Shown here: piece after piece, positions 35,243 through 44,984 of the stretch
Position numbering within the stretch: position 1 is the first letter of the stretch
Layout of the letters: each line of letters begins with the position of its first letter
DNA from: Rhodomicrobium lacus
GTDB taxonomy: Bacteria > Pseudomonadota > Alphaproteobacteria > Rhizobiales > Rhodomicrobiaceae
Direction of reading: 5' to 3'
DNA: 64,000 nt
Assembly (NCBI RefSeq): GCF_003992725.1
Contig: NZ_RZNF01000002.1
Span: 496,001-560,000, forward strand
The notes under the pieces: model-generated
What the model was told of the DNA's origin: nothing
What the model saw: only the letters and a program-made list of their open reading frames with translations
The model's database searches: none
Program-made: the position numbers and the translations under genes

Positions 35243-37543
35243 ATGCCTAGCAAACTGCTGGCAGCAATGTTGGCATGCCTGATGTGCCTGGGCAGCGTCG
35301 CGCGTGCGCAGACGCCAAGCAATCAGACGCGCGGTGGCGAAACCACCGTGGCCAAGAAGGTGTCGCCCGACAAGGCATCGCCTCTGCTGCTGCAGGCCGA
35401 CGATCTTGTTTACGATCACCGCAACAACCGCGTGGTTGCGCGCGGCAACGTCGAAATCTATTACGACGAGAACATCCTGCTTGCCGACGAAGTCATCTAC
35501 GACAAGTCCGCGAACACGCTGACGGCCATCGGCAACGTCCGTCTCAAGGAGGCGGACGGCTCGGTGGTGAACGCCGAACGGCTTACACTCAGCTCGAATT
35601 TCCGCGATGGCTTCATCCGGTCGATGAAGGCGCTGACGCAGGACGACAGCCGCATCGCCGCCTCGAACGCTTACCGCAAGGACGGCAAGACCGTCTACGA
35701 GAACGGTGTGGTGACCTCCTGCAAGCCTTGCGAGGCCAATCCCGAGCGTCCGCCCGTCTGGCGCATCAAGGCGACTCGCGTCATTCAGGACAAGGAAGAC
35801 CAGAACATCTATTTCGAGGACACGCGCTTCGAACTCTTCGGCGTGCCGATCGCGTGGCTTCCCTATTTCTATATTCCAGATCCGAGTGTGAAACAGCGCT
35901 CCGGCTTCCTCGCGCCCCAATACCGGCACGATTCGATGACGGGTTATGCGCTGACGGTTCCCTATTATTACGCCATCTCGCCGAATTACGACCTGACTCT
36001 GTCGCCCACCTTCACCACCAAGGCGGGCTATCTGGTGGAGGCCGACTGGCGGCAGCGCTTGTGGAACGGCGCCTACGAGGTGAAGTTCGCGGGCGTCTAC
36101 AACGATAATGCGAACGATTTCGTCGGCCAGCGCGAGTGGCGCGGCAGCATCGCGACAAAGGGCGAGTTCGAGCTGAACAAGTTCTGGAAAGTCGGCTGGA
36201 ATGCGATCCTCGAAAGCGATGACACATTCCGCCGCTTCTATCACCTCGACAGTATCTATTCGACCGAACGTGTGTCGTCCATCTACCTGACCGGCATGGG
36301 TGAGCGTAACTACTTCAACATGTCCGTGAATCGTTACGGCAACCTCGGCGGACAGCCCTACGACTACTCGACGGGACAATACATCGACAGCCAGTCGTCA
36401 TGGGCCTATCCGAGCATCGACTACAATTATGTCCACGACAAACCGGTGTTCGGCGGCGAGTTCAAGTTCGATGTGAATGCGCTCGCGCTTTCTTCGAACG
36501 ACCAGCGCACCTATAATGCCAATGGCACCACCAGCCCCTATTTCGGCCGCACCGACCACGTGGTCACGCAGGCTGAATGGCGGCGAACGCTGACGGACGA
36601 CCTGGGCCAGCGTTTCACACCGTTCGTTTTCGGACGTGGCGATATCTACAACGTATCGAGCTTCCAGAACGTCAACGGCGACCTTGGCGACAGCGACACC
36701 TTCACCCGCCAGATGGTGGGCGGCGGTCTCGACTATCGCTATCCCTTCGTTGCGCATACCGACACGGCTTCGCACGTCATCGAACCCGTTGGGCAGATCA
36801 TCACACGCACCAATGTCGCGAACAACGACAAGGTGCCCAACGAGGACGCGCAGAGCCTCGTCTTCGACGACACGCTTCTTTTCGATATCAACAAGTTCTC
36901 CGGCTACGACCGAATCGAGACCGGAACGCGCGCCAATGTGGGCCTGCAGTACACGATGCAGACCTACAACGGGGTAAGCATTCGGGCGGTTGGCGGCGAG
37001 AGCTTCCAGGTTGCGGGAAAGAACTCCTACGATCCGACGACCGGTCTCTATAACACGCGCTCGGATTACGTGGTTGGCGGCTACGTCGACTACCTCAACA
37101 TGTTCCGCTTCGTGACGCAGTTCCGTCTCAACGAGAGCGACTTCAGCGTTGCCCGTCAGGATTACAGCGCTCAAGCGAAGCTTGGCATCTTTGAAGGCGC
37201 CCTGAGCTACGTCGCGGTGGCGGCACAGCCTCAGCTTGGCTTCACTTCGCCACGCGAGGAAGTCGCCGGTTTCGCGGCTGTCAAGCTGACGGACGAGTGG
37301 ACCGTCTTCGGCGATGCGCGCTACAACCTCGAATTGTCGCAATTCGTTCGCAACAGCGTGGGCGTCCAGTATGCGGACGAGTGCTTCATTTACTCGGTCA
37401 CCTATCAGCAGACCTTCGTGGAATATGCCGACCTGAAGCCGGATACGTCCGTGATGGTGCGCATCGGCATCAAGGGCTTCGGTCAGCAGACAACGCCAAG
37501 TTCGATCGCCGATCTTTCGCCTGAAGCGGCGGCGTTCCGCTAG
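35243..37543 (+). CDS. lptD: LPS-assembly outer-membrane protein LptD
   Basis: A 766-residue protein with a signal peptide (KLLAAMLACLMCLGSVARAQ). The N-terminal OstA-like beta-taco domain (residues about 45-165) contains LQADDLVYDHRNNRVVARGN and the C-x-x-C pair in SCKPCEANPERPP. The rest is a predicted 26-strand beta barrel with aromatic strand ends (GYALTVPYYYAISPNYDLTL). It inserts LPS into the outer leaflet. Enteric LptD needs four cysteines; only the CxxC and one near the C-terminus (DECFIYSV) are visible here. Confidence 0.95.
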   Translation: MPSKLLAAMLACLMCLGSVARAQTPSNQTRGGETTVAKKVSPDKASPLLLQADDLVYDHRNNRVVARGNVEIYYDENILLADEVIYDKSANTLTAIGNVRLKEADGSVVNAERLTLSSNFRDGFIRSMKALTQDDSRIAASNAYRKDGKTVYENGVVTSCKPCEANPERPPVWRIKATRVIQDKEDQNIYFEDTRFELFGVPIAWLPYFYIPDPSVKQRSGFLAPQYRHDSMTGYALTVPYYYAISPNYDLTLSPTFTTKAGYLVEADWRQRLWNGAYEVKFAGVYNDNANDFVGQREWRGSIATKGEFELNKFWKVGWNAILESDDTFRRFYHLDSIYSTERVSSIYLTGMGERNYFNMSVNRYGNLGGQPYDYSTGQYIDSQSSWAYPSIDYNYVHDKPVFGGEFKFDVNALALSSNDQRTYNANGTTSPYFGRTDHVVTQAEWRRTLTDDLGQRFTPFVFGRGDIYNVSSFQNVNGDLGDSDTFTRQMVGGGLDYRYPFVAHTDTASHVIEPVGQIITRTNVANNDKVPNEDAQSLVFDDTLLFDINKFSGYDRIETGTRANVGLQYTMQTYNGVSIRAVGGESFQVAGKNSYDPTTGLYNTRSDYVVGGYVDYLNMFRFVTQFRLNESDFSVARQDYSAQAKLGIFEGALSYVAVAAQPQLGFTSPREEVAGFAAVKLTDEWTVFGDARYNLELSQFVRNSVGVQYADECFIYSVTYQQTFVEYADLKPDTSVMVRIGIKGFGQQTTPSSIADLSPEAAAFR

Positions 37544-37777
37544 AATTCTCGCGCGTCTGCGGCCGTCCGGCTTCGACATTTATCCAGACGGCTGGCGCCG
37601 AGCATGGCGCCACAGCGAAAGGCCGCCCCGGCTGCGTCATTTCGGAAAACGGGGCGCCATTCGCGTTTGGCGATACGTCCGGGCGATCCCGGCGGCACAT
37701 CCCGCCGCCGCAACCGAGGCGGGGATTATGGCAAAGGCAGGCACACTCTTGCCGCAAATGAAATCCAAGTTTCCGAC

Positions 37778-38878
37778 ATGAGAATCGCAAAGCTTCATCG
37801 CGCCGCTGCTCTCGCGGTCGCCGCAGGTCTGACGGTGCTGGCGCTGGCCGGGCCGGAGGCCAGAGCGCAGAACATCGTCGTCCTCGTCAACGACGAGCCG
37901 ATCACGTCAGGCGACATCGCGCAGCGCACGCGATGGATGGCGCGCACGAGCGGTTTCGGCGATCGCATGAAAGCGCTGCTCACCGGCGACGCGATCAAGG
38001 AACGTTTCCGGCAGCTCATGATCCAGGCGAATCCCCGCTCGCAGGCCGAGGCTGAGCAGACCGCCGAGCGCATCAAGAAGCAGCTCATCGAGGAAGCCAA
38101 GGGCCGCGTGCTGTCCGAAGGCGGCGGCACTTCGCGCAAGCAGGTCATTGAAACGCTCATAGAAGACAAGCTGAAACTTCAGGCCGCGAAGAAGCTCGAT
38201 ATCACGATCACCGACAAGGAGGTCGAAGAGGTTCTGGCGCAGCGCGCCGGCGGCGGCGATGGCAAGAAGCCGCAGCTCAACGAATTCTACCAGCAGTTCG
38301 AGGCCGACGGCATCAGCCGCAAGACCGTGCAGAATATCATCCGCGCGCAACTCGCTTGGCGTGACGTGATCCGTCGCCAGTACGGTCCGCGTATCGCGGC
38401 CATGCTTGCGGCGCTGCCCTCCGACGACCAGAAGCCCGCCGATGGCGATATCCAGTTCGACGTGCGCGTTCTGAGGCTGGCGGTCACGGGCTCTGACGAA
38501 CGTGCGGTGAGCCAGCGCATGATGGAAGCTGAAAATCTCCGCAGCAAGTTCACCTCCTGCGCGGACCTGCCCAAGCGCGCGAAGCTTGTTGCCGATGCAT
38601 CCGTAAAGGCAGTCGACAAGGCGAAGCTGGCCTCGTTCAACAAGGACGCGCAGCCTCTCATCCTCAAGGCCAGCGAGGGCCAGATGACCCCGCCGATCCT
38701 CGTCTCCGGTGCGGTGGAATCGTATGCGATCTGCAAGAAGGGTATCGTTCTCAAGCCCAACGCCGCAGCCGAGAACAAGCCCGATGCGAGACAGCAGGAA
38801 TTTGAACGCTTCTCGCGCCGCTATCTGCAGGATTTGAAGAAGTCGGCTTCGATCGATTACCGGACGAAGGTAGACTGA
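37778..38878 (+). CDS. surA: SurA-like periplasmic chaperone / peptidyl-prolyl isomerase
   Basis: A 366-residue protein from ATG 37778; the frame extends to 37604 but lacks family resemblance there. A signal peptide (HRAAALAVAAGLTVLALAGP, cut near ARAQ-N) precedes the SurA N-domain (NIVVLVNDEPITSGDIAQRT). The parvulin-like region (about 215-320) starts DIQFDVRVLRLAVTG but lacks the usual F-x-x-L-A-x-x-x-S core, so isomerase activity may be absent. It follows lptD and precedes pdxA, the conserved order, and probably helps fold LptD and other outer-membrane proteins. Confidence 0.88.
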   Translation: MRIAKLHRAAALAVAAGLTVLALAGPEARAQNIVVLVNDEPITSGDIAQRTRWMARTSGFGDRMKALLTGDAIKERFRQLMIQANPRSQAEAEQTAERIKKQLIEEAKGRVLSEGGGTSRKQVIETLIEDKLKLQAAKKLDITITDKEVEEVLAQRAGGGDGKKPQLNEFYQQFEADGISRKTVQNIIRAQLAWRDVIRRQYGPRIAAMLAALPSDDQKPADGDIQFDVRVLRLAVTGSDERAVSQRMMEAENLRSKFTSCADLPKRAKLVADASVKAVDKAKLASFNKDAQPLILKASEGQMTPPILVSGAVESYAICKKGIVLKPNAAAENKPDARQQEFERFSRRYLQDLKKSASIDYRTKVD

Positions 38879-39216
38879 GGGATCACGGCATCTCGTCGGG
38901 CTCGGAAAGGCCTGATCCTGAGGCGCATACGCTCGCAAAATGCATGCGCAGGGCGCGCGCAACCGAATCAGGTCGCGGCATAACTTCTGCACGCCCGCGC
39001 AATTCGGCGCCGTTTTCTCTCAGGGTCGTTTGAAGCTGCTGCCGAACACGCTATAATCGAGGCCTTCAAACGCGCGGCCTTTTTGCGCCCGTTTGCCTGC
39101 CGCGTCGTCGCCGCAAGCCTGGAAGCAGCTCGACGCTGAATATCTCAAATGTCGGTCAGCCTCTGCGTCACATCGGGTCCGATTTCACGCAGTCTGATCT
39201 AGCCCGGAGCCTATCC
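38879..39216. promoter_or_regulatory. surA-pdxA intergenic region
   Basis: A 338-base gap without a gene. It contains a strong sigma-70-like promoter (listed separately) and a fragment at about 39143-39155 (CTCAAATGTCGG) that looks like a truncated arm of the palindromic repeat family seen elsewhere in the window. Confidence 0.45.
39030..39057 (+). promoter_or_regulatory. Sigma-70-type promoter for pdxA-rsmA
   Basis: TTGAAG (39030-39035) is separated by 16 bases from a perfect TATAAT (39052-39057). It points at pdxA and leaves a leader of about 155 bases. It would allow pdxA and rsmA to be expressed independently of the upstream lpt-surA transcript. Confidence 0.6.
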
Positions 39217-40272
39217 TTGGCGGTTTCCCACGCGTTTCCCGACTCGCCACTCGCCGTCACCATGGGTGACCCCGCCGGGATCGGTCCCGACGTCACGCTC
39301 GCGGCATGGGTGCGGCGCCAGGAATGCGCGCTCCCCCCGTTCTTCGTCATCGCCGACCCTGCCCTTCTGGAGGCTCGCGCCGCGCTCCTCGGTATCGACG
39401 CGCCCATCGCGCGCATCACCCGCCCGGAAGACGCTGCTGCTGTCTTCGGCATGGCGCTGCCTGTCCTGCCCCTTCGCTCGCCGCTCGTTCCTGTCGTGCC
39501 CGGCAAGCCCTCCGTGGCTCACGCCGGCGCCATCATCGAATCGATCGAGGAAGCCGTCTCTCTCACGCTGACCGGCCGCGCCGCCGCCGTCGTCACCGCG
39601 CCGATCGCGAAATTCGTTCTCATGGAAACCGGCTTTCCTCACGCAGGCCACACCGAATTTCTCGCCGAACTCGCAGAGCGTCACGGCCATCCGCCGCGCC
39701 CGCCCGTCATGCTGATGGCATCGCCACGCCTGAAAACGGTGCCGGTCACGGTGCACATCCCGCTGAAAGAAGTTTTTGCCGCGCTGACGCGCGAAATCAT
39801 TATCGACACCGCGCGAACCACCGCCGAAGGGCTGACGCGCTTCTTCGGTGTCGCGCGCCCGCGCCTTGCCATTTGCGGTCTCAATCCACACGCGGGCGAA
39901 AATGGTGCGCTTGGCCACGAAGAAACGGACATCGTCGCGCCCGCAATCGAGCGCCTCAGGGCGGAGGGCATCCGCGCCTCGGGCCCGCACCCGGCCGACA
40001 CACTTTTCCACGATGCGGCGCGGGAAACCTATGACGCGGTGCTTGCGATGTATCACGATCAGGCGCTGATCCCGTTCAAGACGCTCGCCTTCGACGACGG
40101 CGTGAACGTGACGCTCGGCCTGCCCTTCATCCGCACATCGCCCGACCATGGCACCGCGTTCGCGCTTGCCGGCACCGGGCAGGCCAACCCGCGGAGTTTT
40201 GCCGAAGCGCTTCACCTCGCCCGGCGGATGGCCGCAAGCGCGGCTGAAGCCGGTGCGGAGGATCGCCCGTGA
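39217..40272 (+). CDS. pdxA: 4-hydroxythreonine-4-phosphate dehydrogenase PdxA
   Basis: A 351-residue PdxA, which oxidises 4-phosphohydroxy-L-threonine with NAD in pyridoxal-phosphate synthesis. Motifs seen are VTMGDPAGIGPDVTLAAW, HAGHTEFLAEL, CGLNPHAGENGALG and MYHDQALIPFKTLAFDDG, which contain the conserved metal- and substrate-binding His and Asp residues. The start appears to be TTG at 39217, since GGAG lies eight bases upstream and the next ATG is inside the conserved motif. Its stop overlaps the rsmA start. Confidence 0.95.
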   Translation: MAVSHAFPDSPLAVTMGDPAGIGPDVTLAAWVRRQECALPPFFVIADPALLEARAALLGIDAPIARITRPEDAAAVFGMALPVLPLRSPLVPVVPGKPSVAHAGAIIESIEEAVSLTLTGRAAAVVTAPIAKFVLMETGFPHAGHTEFLAELAERHGHPPRPPVMLMASPRLKTVPVTVHIPLKEVFAALTREIIIDTARTTAEGLTRFFGVARPRLAICGLNPHAGENGALGHEETDIVAPAIERLRAEGIRASGPHPADTLFHDAARETYDAVLAMYHDQALIPFKTLAFDDGVNVTLGLPFIRTSPDHGTAFALAGTGQANPRSFAEALHLARRMAASAAEAGAEDRP

Positions 40273-41132
40273 GCGCCGCCGCGATCGAAGCTCTGCCGCC
40301 GCTGCGCGAAGTCATCAAGGACGCTTCGCTGTCCGCGCGAAAGTCCCTCGGCCAGAATTTCATTCTCGACCTCAATGTCACACGCAGGATCGCCCGCGCG
40401 GCCGGGCCGCTCGATGGCGCAACCGTGCTCGAAATCGGCCCGGGCCCCGGCGGCCTCACACGCGCGCTCCTGATCGAAGGTGCAAGCCGTGCCATCGCGA
40501 TTGAGCGTGACGAGCGCTTTCGTCCCGCCCTCGACCAGATTGCGGAGGCGAGCGGCGGTCGCTTCGGCGTCACCTTTGCGGACGCAATGAGTATCGACTA
40601 CCCCGCTTTCGCCACCGAGACGGGCGCAAATCGCATCGTCGCCAACCTCCCTTACAACATAGCGACGCCGCTCATCGTAGGCTGGCTGACCGAGACACGC
40701 TGGCCGCCGTGGTTCGACCGGATCGTCGTCATGGTGCAGAAGGAGGTCGCCGAGCGGCTCGCGGCGGAGGTCGGCGGCGACCATTACGGGCGGCTCGCCG
40801 TGATCGCCCAGTTCCGGGCGCGGCCGCGCATCCTGTTCACCCTGCCGCCGTCAGTCTTCACGCCGCCGCCGAAGGTAGCCTCGGCGCTGGTGGAAATCGT
40901 GCCGCGCCCGCAAGCGCCCGATGCTGTGCCGACGCTCTGGCTCGAAAAGGTGACGGCAGCGGCGTTCGGACAACGTCGCAAGATGCTGCGGTCAAGCCTC
41001 GCATCGCTCGGAGCTGACACGGCCCGTCTCTTGGCCGAAGCCGGCATCGATCCCGCCGAACGCGCGGAGCGCCTCGCGGTGGAGGATTTCCTCCGCATCG
41101 CGAAGGCGCTTCAAAGCCAGCGTGGCGGATAG
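40269..41132 (+). CDS. rsmA: 16S rRNA dimethyladenosine transferase RsmA (KsgA)
   Basis: A 287-residue enzyme that dimethylates two adjacent adenosines near the 3' end of 16S rRNA during ribosome maturation. Visible are the start region LSARKSLGQNFILDLNVTRR, the SAM-binding VLEIGPGPGGLTRALL and the catalytic NLPYNIATPL motif. It begins with GTG and overlaps pdxA by four bases, so the two are translated together. The C-terminal helical domain is complete. Confidence 0.96.
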   Translation: MSAAAIEALPPLREVIKDASLSARKSLGQNFILDLNVTRRIARAAGPLDGATVLEIGPGPGGLTRALLIEGASRAIAIERDERFRPALDQIAEASGGRFGVTFADAMSIDYPAFATETGANRIVANLPYNIATPLIVGWLTETRWPPWFDRIVVMVQKEVAERLAAEVGGDHYGRLAVIAQFRARPRILFTLPPSVFTPPPKVASALVEIVPRPQAPDAVPTLWLEKVTAAAFGQRRKMLRSSLASLGADTARLLAEAGIDPAERAERLAVEDFLRIAKALQSQRGG

Positions 41133-41135
41133 CCT

Positions 41136-41218
41136 GGAGCAATTGAGCGGAAAGTTGGAACCGGTTTTCCAACCGGAATTGCGTAAGTCAGAGCAATTCG
41201 CGATACGGAAACGCTCTA
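41136..41218. repeat. Dispersed mosaic-type repeat similar to rhizobial intergenic elements
   Basis: Immediately downstream of rsmA is a GAGCAATT-rich unit: GAGCAATTG (41137-41145) and GAGCAATTC (41191-41199) flank a palindrome TTGGAA-ccggtt-TTCCAA (41155-41172). The GGAACCGGTTTTCC core with repeated GAGCAATT ends closely resembles the short mosaic elements common in genomes of Rhizobiales. It may act as a 3' hairpin. Confidence 0.65.
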
Positions 41219-41310
41219 TCCGCCATGCCGCGCTTCAAGCGAGATCGCCATTGGTCGGCAGGAAAACGGGGTAACCGAAGGCCGCCCCGCCTTACCGAAA
41301 GCCTGATGCG

Positions 41311-41730
41311 TCAGAAGCCGCCGAAGAAGCCAACCGACACAACCGGGGCCGCAACGAAAGCGGTCGGACGAGGAACGACGGCAACCGGAGCAGCCGCATA
41401 GACGCGGCGCGGGGCGCGAACCACGGCGACGCGCGCCGGGACGGGCGCGGGCGCGACGATTTCCGCGACGGGCGCGAAGATCGGCGTTACAGGAGCTGCC
41501 GCGACCACGACCGGACGGACGCGAACCGGCCGCAACACAACAACGTCGCGCTCCACCACAACCGGCACCCGGCGGGTTTCAGCCTGATAGACATATTGTA
41601 CATCCTGACGGAGAGGCGTCGCTTCCGTGACAGCGGCAGTGTCGATACCGGCGAGAGCCGCTACAGGCGCCGCAGAAGCGGCAGGGCCGTAAAGGGCGGC
41701 GAAAGCCGCCAGAGCAAGGATTTTACGCAT
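41311..41730 (-). CDS. Small exported Ala/Val/Pro-rich protein
   Basis: A 139-residue protein with a clear signal peptide (MRKILALAAFAALYGPAASA). The mature part is made almost wholly of Ala, Val, Pro and Arg (RVRPVVVAAAPVTPIFAPVA) and ends in a Phe/Gly-rich GFFGGF, a C-terminal aromatic typical of outer-membrane or surface-exposed proteins. No known domain was recognised. A probable operator-like palindrome lies upstream. Function unknown. Confidence 0.6.
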   Translation of the reverse strand: MRKILALAAFAALYGPAASAAPVAALAGIDTAAVTEATPLRQDVQYVYQAETRRVPVVVERDVVVLRPVRVRPVVVAAAPVTPIFAPVAEIVAPAPVPARVAVVRAPRRVYAAAPVAVVPRPTAFVAAPVVSVGFFGGF

Positions 41731-42094
41731 ACAATTTCACCCTGTTGTTGCGTAGCGCTACGCTACTTCGACAACTTTGGGCCTCGAGTCTTTACAAGAT
41801 ATTCCAGCACTGAAGCTTATGAAACGGGAGACGCTTTGAATGTAGCAACACTCCTAATGCAAAGATAACGGTACACGGAAGATATGATCCGTATTACGCA
41901 ATACGAAGGATCTTCGCAATATAAAAATCGCATCACAGCCGTCGTTGCTTTTCGGAAAGAACCGAGGCTGTACGTTTTATTTGCGTTTTTGCGTCACGCA
42001 GACAAAACACTTTTCCCGTCGCATCCCTTTTTGCGCAATATAGCCCCGACACTGCCGCCGGAAGGCCGCAGCGCAGGAGAGCCTGGGGCGCGGC
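41731..42094. promoter_or_regulatory. Intergenic region with GTAGCG palindrome upstream of the Ala/Val/Pro-rich gene
   Basis: These 364 bases are AT-richer than the surroundings. Bases 41752-41766 form GTAGCG-cta-CGCTAC, a perfect six-base inverted repeat 22 bases upstream of the leftward start codon, where an operator would lie. The rest holds no convincing gene. A short rightward frame from 41884 runs into the VapC gene in antisense and was discarded. Confidence 0.35.
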
Positions 42095-42496
42095 TCAGAC
42101 CGCAGGCGCGGGCACGACGTCGGTTCTCGCGAAATCCGCGCCCTTATAGAGGAGCGGAACGCCGCGCGAACGGGCGAGCGCATAGGCGGCGCAATCGCCA
42201 AAATTGAGGGCTGCGGGATGGCGTCCCTTGCCGTAGTGCAGGAAGGCGGCGCGCGCCAGCCCTGCCTGCTCGGCGTCGAAGGGGACGATCTCGATCCCGG
42301 CTTCCGCGATAAACGCATCGAGCGGGGCAAAAACCGATCCGTCGCCTTCGCGGCCCGCAAGCACCAGCCACGTTTCAAGCACGTTCAGCGCGGACATGAC
42401 ACGCCCCCGTGCCGCGACAAGCGCGCCAAGCAGCGCCTTCGCGTCGGACTCAAGCCGGAGGATTGCAACGAGCGCCGACGAATCGACCGCGATCAC
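42095..42496 (-). CDS. vapC: PIN-domain ribonuclease toxin (VapC family)
   Basis: A 133-residue PIN protein. The acidic catalytic residues are visible in MIAVDSSALVAIL (D5), LNVLETWLVLAG (E41), and FGDCAAYALAR (D about 101), with a further Asp in GADFARTDV. VapC toxins cleave tRNA or rRNA when not neutralised. Its start overlaps the upstream gene by four bases, so toxin and antitoxin are translated together. Confidence 0.9.
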   Translation of the reverse strand: MIAVDSSALVAILRLESDAKALLGALVAARGRVMSALNVLETWLVLAGREGDGSVFAPLDAFIAEAGIEIVPFDAEQAGLARAAFLHYGKGRHPAALNFGDCAAYALARSRGVPLLYKGADFARTDVVPAPAV

Positions 42497-42831
42497 GCGG
42501 GCAGCCCGTCGTCGCCATAGAGGTCGGCATCCGTGAGCGGCTGCCTTCTCCGAAGCGCCTCTGCGCTTGTCTCGGCGATGGCGTAGAGTTTCGCGAACAG
42601 CGCATCCGCGTCATGCGCGGGCTTCAGCCTGACGCCGTCATGAATGAATTCCACGCCTGCCTCCTCCAGCGCCGCCCGCACACCGCTTGCCGTTTCTTCG
42701 GCGACCGGATAATCGCCGCTCGCTTCGAGACGCCGGACGGTCGTCACGGAGACGCCCGCCCGCCTTGCAAGCTCGTCCTGCTCCATGCGCAGGAGCGCGC
42801 GCGCCGCCTTGATCTGTTCCGCCGTAGCCAT
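42493..42831 (-). CDS. XRE-type helix-turn-helix protein, antitoxin of the PIN toxin
   Basis: A 112-residue protein with an N-terminal XRE/Cro-type helix-turn-helix (about 8-60: AARALLRMEQDELARRAGVS, then TTVRRLEASGDYP) and a C-terminal helical tail (about 70-112) that ends DADLYGDDGLPA. The tail resembles toxin-binding ends of small antitoxins. VapC toxins are usually paired with ribbon-helix-helix or AbrB-like antitoxins, so an XRE partner is unusual. It should repress the operon and neutralise VapC. The four-base overlap supports this. Confidence 0.75.
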   Translation of the reverse strand: MATAEQIKAARALLRMEQDELARRAGVSVTTVRRLEASGDYPVAEETASGVRAALEEAGVEFIHDGVRLKPAHDADALFAKLYAIAETSAEALRRRQPLTDADLYGDDGLPA

Positions 42832-42863
42832 GGCGTAAAGATGCCATAGAAGAGCGCTTTACG

Positions 42864-44786
42864 TCAAGCATCCTTCTTCGGCAGGTTGAGCCGGATGTGG
42901 AGTTCGCGGAGCTGCCGCGCGCTCGCCTCGGACGGCGCGCCCATGAGCAGGTCTTCGGCCTGCTGGTTCATGGGGAAGAGCGAGATTTCGCGCAGGTTCT
43001 TCGCGCCGGTGATGAGCATCACGATGCGATCGATGCCGAACGCCATGCCGCCATGCGGCGGCGCGCCGAACTGGAATGCGCGGTAGAGGCCGCCGAAACG
43101 CTCTTCCACGTCGGCCTTCGTGAGGCCGACCTTCTCGAACGCCTTCACCATGGTCTCGGGCGACTGGTTCCGGATCGAGCCGGAGGCGATCTCGAAGCCG
43201 TTGCAGACGAGGTCGTACTGATACGCCTTGAGTTCCAGCGGATCGCGCGTTTCGAGCGCTTCGAGGCCGCCCTGCGGCATGGAGAACGGGTTGTGCGCGA
43301 AGTCGACCTTCTTCTCGTCCTCGTTCCATTCGTAGAACGGGAAATCCACGATCCAGGCGAGTTCGAAGCGGTCGCGGTCCACGAGGTTCAGTTCCTCGCC
43401 GACGCGGGTGCGCGCCTCGCCCGCGAATTTATAGAACTTCGCCGGGTCGCCGCCGACGAAGAACACCGCGTCGCCATCGCCGAGGCAAAGCTGCGCGGCA
43501 ATCGCCGCCGTGCGTTCCGGCCCGATGTTCTTCGCGACAGGGCCAGCGCCTTCGAGCGCGTCGCCCTCCTTCCGCCAGAAGATATAGCCGAGGCCAGGCT
43601 GGCCCTGCTGTTGCGCCCAGGAATTCATGCGGTCGCAGAAGGCGCGGCTGCCGCCGGTCTTGCCGGGGATGGCCCAGACGCGCGCCTTCTTGTCATTCTC
43701 CAGCATGCCTGCGAACACCTTGAAGCCGGAGCCGCGGAAGTGTTCGCTCACGTCCTGCATCTCGATGGGATTGCGCAGGTCGGGCTTGTCGGTGCCGTAT
43801 TTCGCGATCGCGTCATCATAGGCGATGCGCGGGAAGACGTCGGTCACCGGCTTGCCGCCCGCGAAGCCGTCGAATACGGCGCGGATGACGGGCTCCATCG
43901 TGTCCCACACGTCTTCCTGCGTGACGAAGCTCATTTCGAGGTCGAGCTGGTAGAATTCGCCGGGCAGCCGGTCGGCGCGGGGGTCTTCGTCGCGGAAACA
44001 CGGCGCGATCTGGAAGTAGCGGTCGAAGCCCGCCACCATGAGGAGCTGCTTGTATTGCTGCGGCGCCTGCGGCAGCGCGTAGAACTTGCCGGGGTGAATG
44101 CGCGACGGCACAAGGAAGTCGCGCGCGCCTTCGGGCGAGGACGCGGTAAGGATCGGTGTCGAATATTCGGTGAAGCCCGCATCCACCATCCGCTTGCGCA
44201 TGTCGGCGATGATTTTGGTGCGCTGGACGATGTTCTTGTGCAGCGTCTCGCGGCGCAGGTCGAGGAAACGGTAGCGCAGGCGCACGTCTTCTGGGTAGTC
44301 CGGCTCGCCGAACACGGGCAGCGGCAGTTCCTCGGCCTTCGACAGCACGTCGAGCGCGCCGATGCGCACCTCGACCTCGCCCGTCGGCAGGTTCGGGTTC
44401 ACCGTGTCGCCCTCGCGGATCACCACTTCGCCGTCAATGCGGATCACCCATTCGGCGCGCACGGCTTCCGCCGCCTTGAAGGCCGGCGCGGACGGATCGA
44501 CCACGCATTGCGTCAGGCCGTAATGATCGCGCAGGTCGATGAACAGGAGGCCCCCATGGTCGCGCACGCGATGCACCCAGCCCGAGAGCCGCACCGTCTT
44601 GCCCGCGTCGGCTCTGCGAAGCGCCCCGCAGGTCGTCGAGCGATAGGCATGCAGCTTCGCCGCGCCAGAGTTCGACCCCGCGCCTTTCGCGTCGACCGCC
44701 TGCACGTCGGTTTCCTGCTTCGTTTTCTTGCCGGAGATGGCGGACTTCGCCCGCCCGCCAGACGCGGTTTTTTCCACAGAAGTCAT
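42864..44786 (-). CDS. aspS: Aspartyl-tRNA synthetase
   Basis: A 640-residue bacterial-type AspRS (class II). An OB-fold anticodon domain ([20 protein letters not shown]), motif 2 ([15 protein letters not shown]), a GAD insertion and motif 3 ([18 protein letters not shown]) are present. The conserved domain starts at residue 46 ([13 protein letters not shown]), preceded by an unusual Lys/Ala/Ser-rich tail. ATG 44786 has its AAGG touching it. A GTG at 44777 with AAGGA eight bases upstream may be the true start, shortening the tail only by three residues. Confidence 0.95.
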   Translation of the reverse strand: MTSVEKTASGGRAKSAISGKKTKQETDVQAVDAKGAGSNSGAAKLHAYRSTTCGALRRADAGKTVRLSGWVHRVRDHGGLLFIDLRDHYGLTQCVVDPSAPAFKAAEAVRAEWVIRIDGEVVIREGDTVNPNLPTGEVEVRIGALDVLSKAEELPLPVFGEPDYPEDVRLRYRFLDLRRETLHKNIVQRTKIIADMRKRMVDAGFTEYSTPILTASSPEGARDFLVPSRIHPGKFYALPQAPQQYKQLLMVAGFDRYFQIAPCFRDEDPRADRLPGEFYQLDLEMSFVTQEDVWDTMEPVIRAVFDGFAGGKPVTDVFPRIAYDDAIAKYGTDKPDLRNPIEMQDVSEHFRGSGFKVFAGMLENDKKARVWAIPGKTGGSRAFCDRMNSWAQQQGQPGLGYIFWRKEGDALEGAGPVAKNIGPERTAAIAAQLCLGDGDAVFFVGGDPAKFYKFAGEARTRVGEELNLVDRDRFELAWIVDFPFYEWNEDEKKVDFAHNPFSMPQGGLEALETRDPLELKAYQYDLVCNGFEIASGSIRNQSPETMVKAFEKVGLTKADVEERFGGLYRAFQFGAPPHGGMAFGIDRIVMLITGAKNLREISLFPMNQQAEDLLMGAPSEASARQLRELHIRLNLPKKDA

Positions 44787-44984
44787 CCTTCAGGATCGGA
44801 GCCGGCGCCGTTCAGCAATTCTTGACCGAATGGCGGCAAAGCGGCTTAAAAGAGACACAGTTATGGTCGCCCACTGTTTCAGAGCGCTTGAATCGCGGGA
44901 CAAACCAGCGCATGGACCGCGATGTTTGTCAAGAATGCGAGCCTGTCATGAGAGCCGCCCCACAGCCCGAGCTACATTAAGAGA

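Noticed and set aside
35222-37579. Long open frames antisense to lptD (and similar long antisense frames opposite D, aspS, ileS, fadI, fadJ, fadE and pdxA)
   Set aside because: GC-rich third codon positions leave the opposite strand open for long stretches. The predicted products are Arg/His/Asp-rich, lack family motifs and exactly mirror well-supported genes.
41884-42207. Rightward 107-residue frame between the Ala/Val/Pro-rich gene and vapC
   Set aside because: Its second half is the antisense of vapC, and the first half has no ribosome binding site or recognisable domain.
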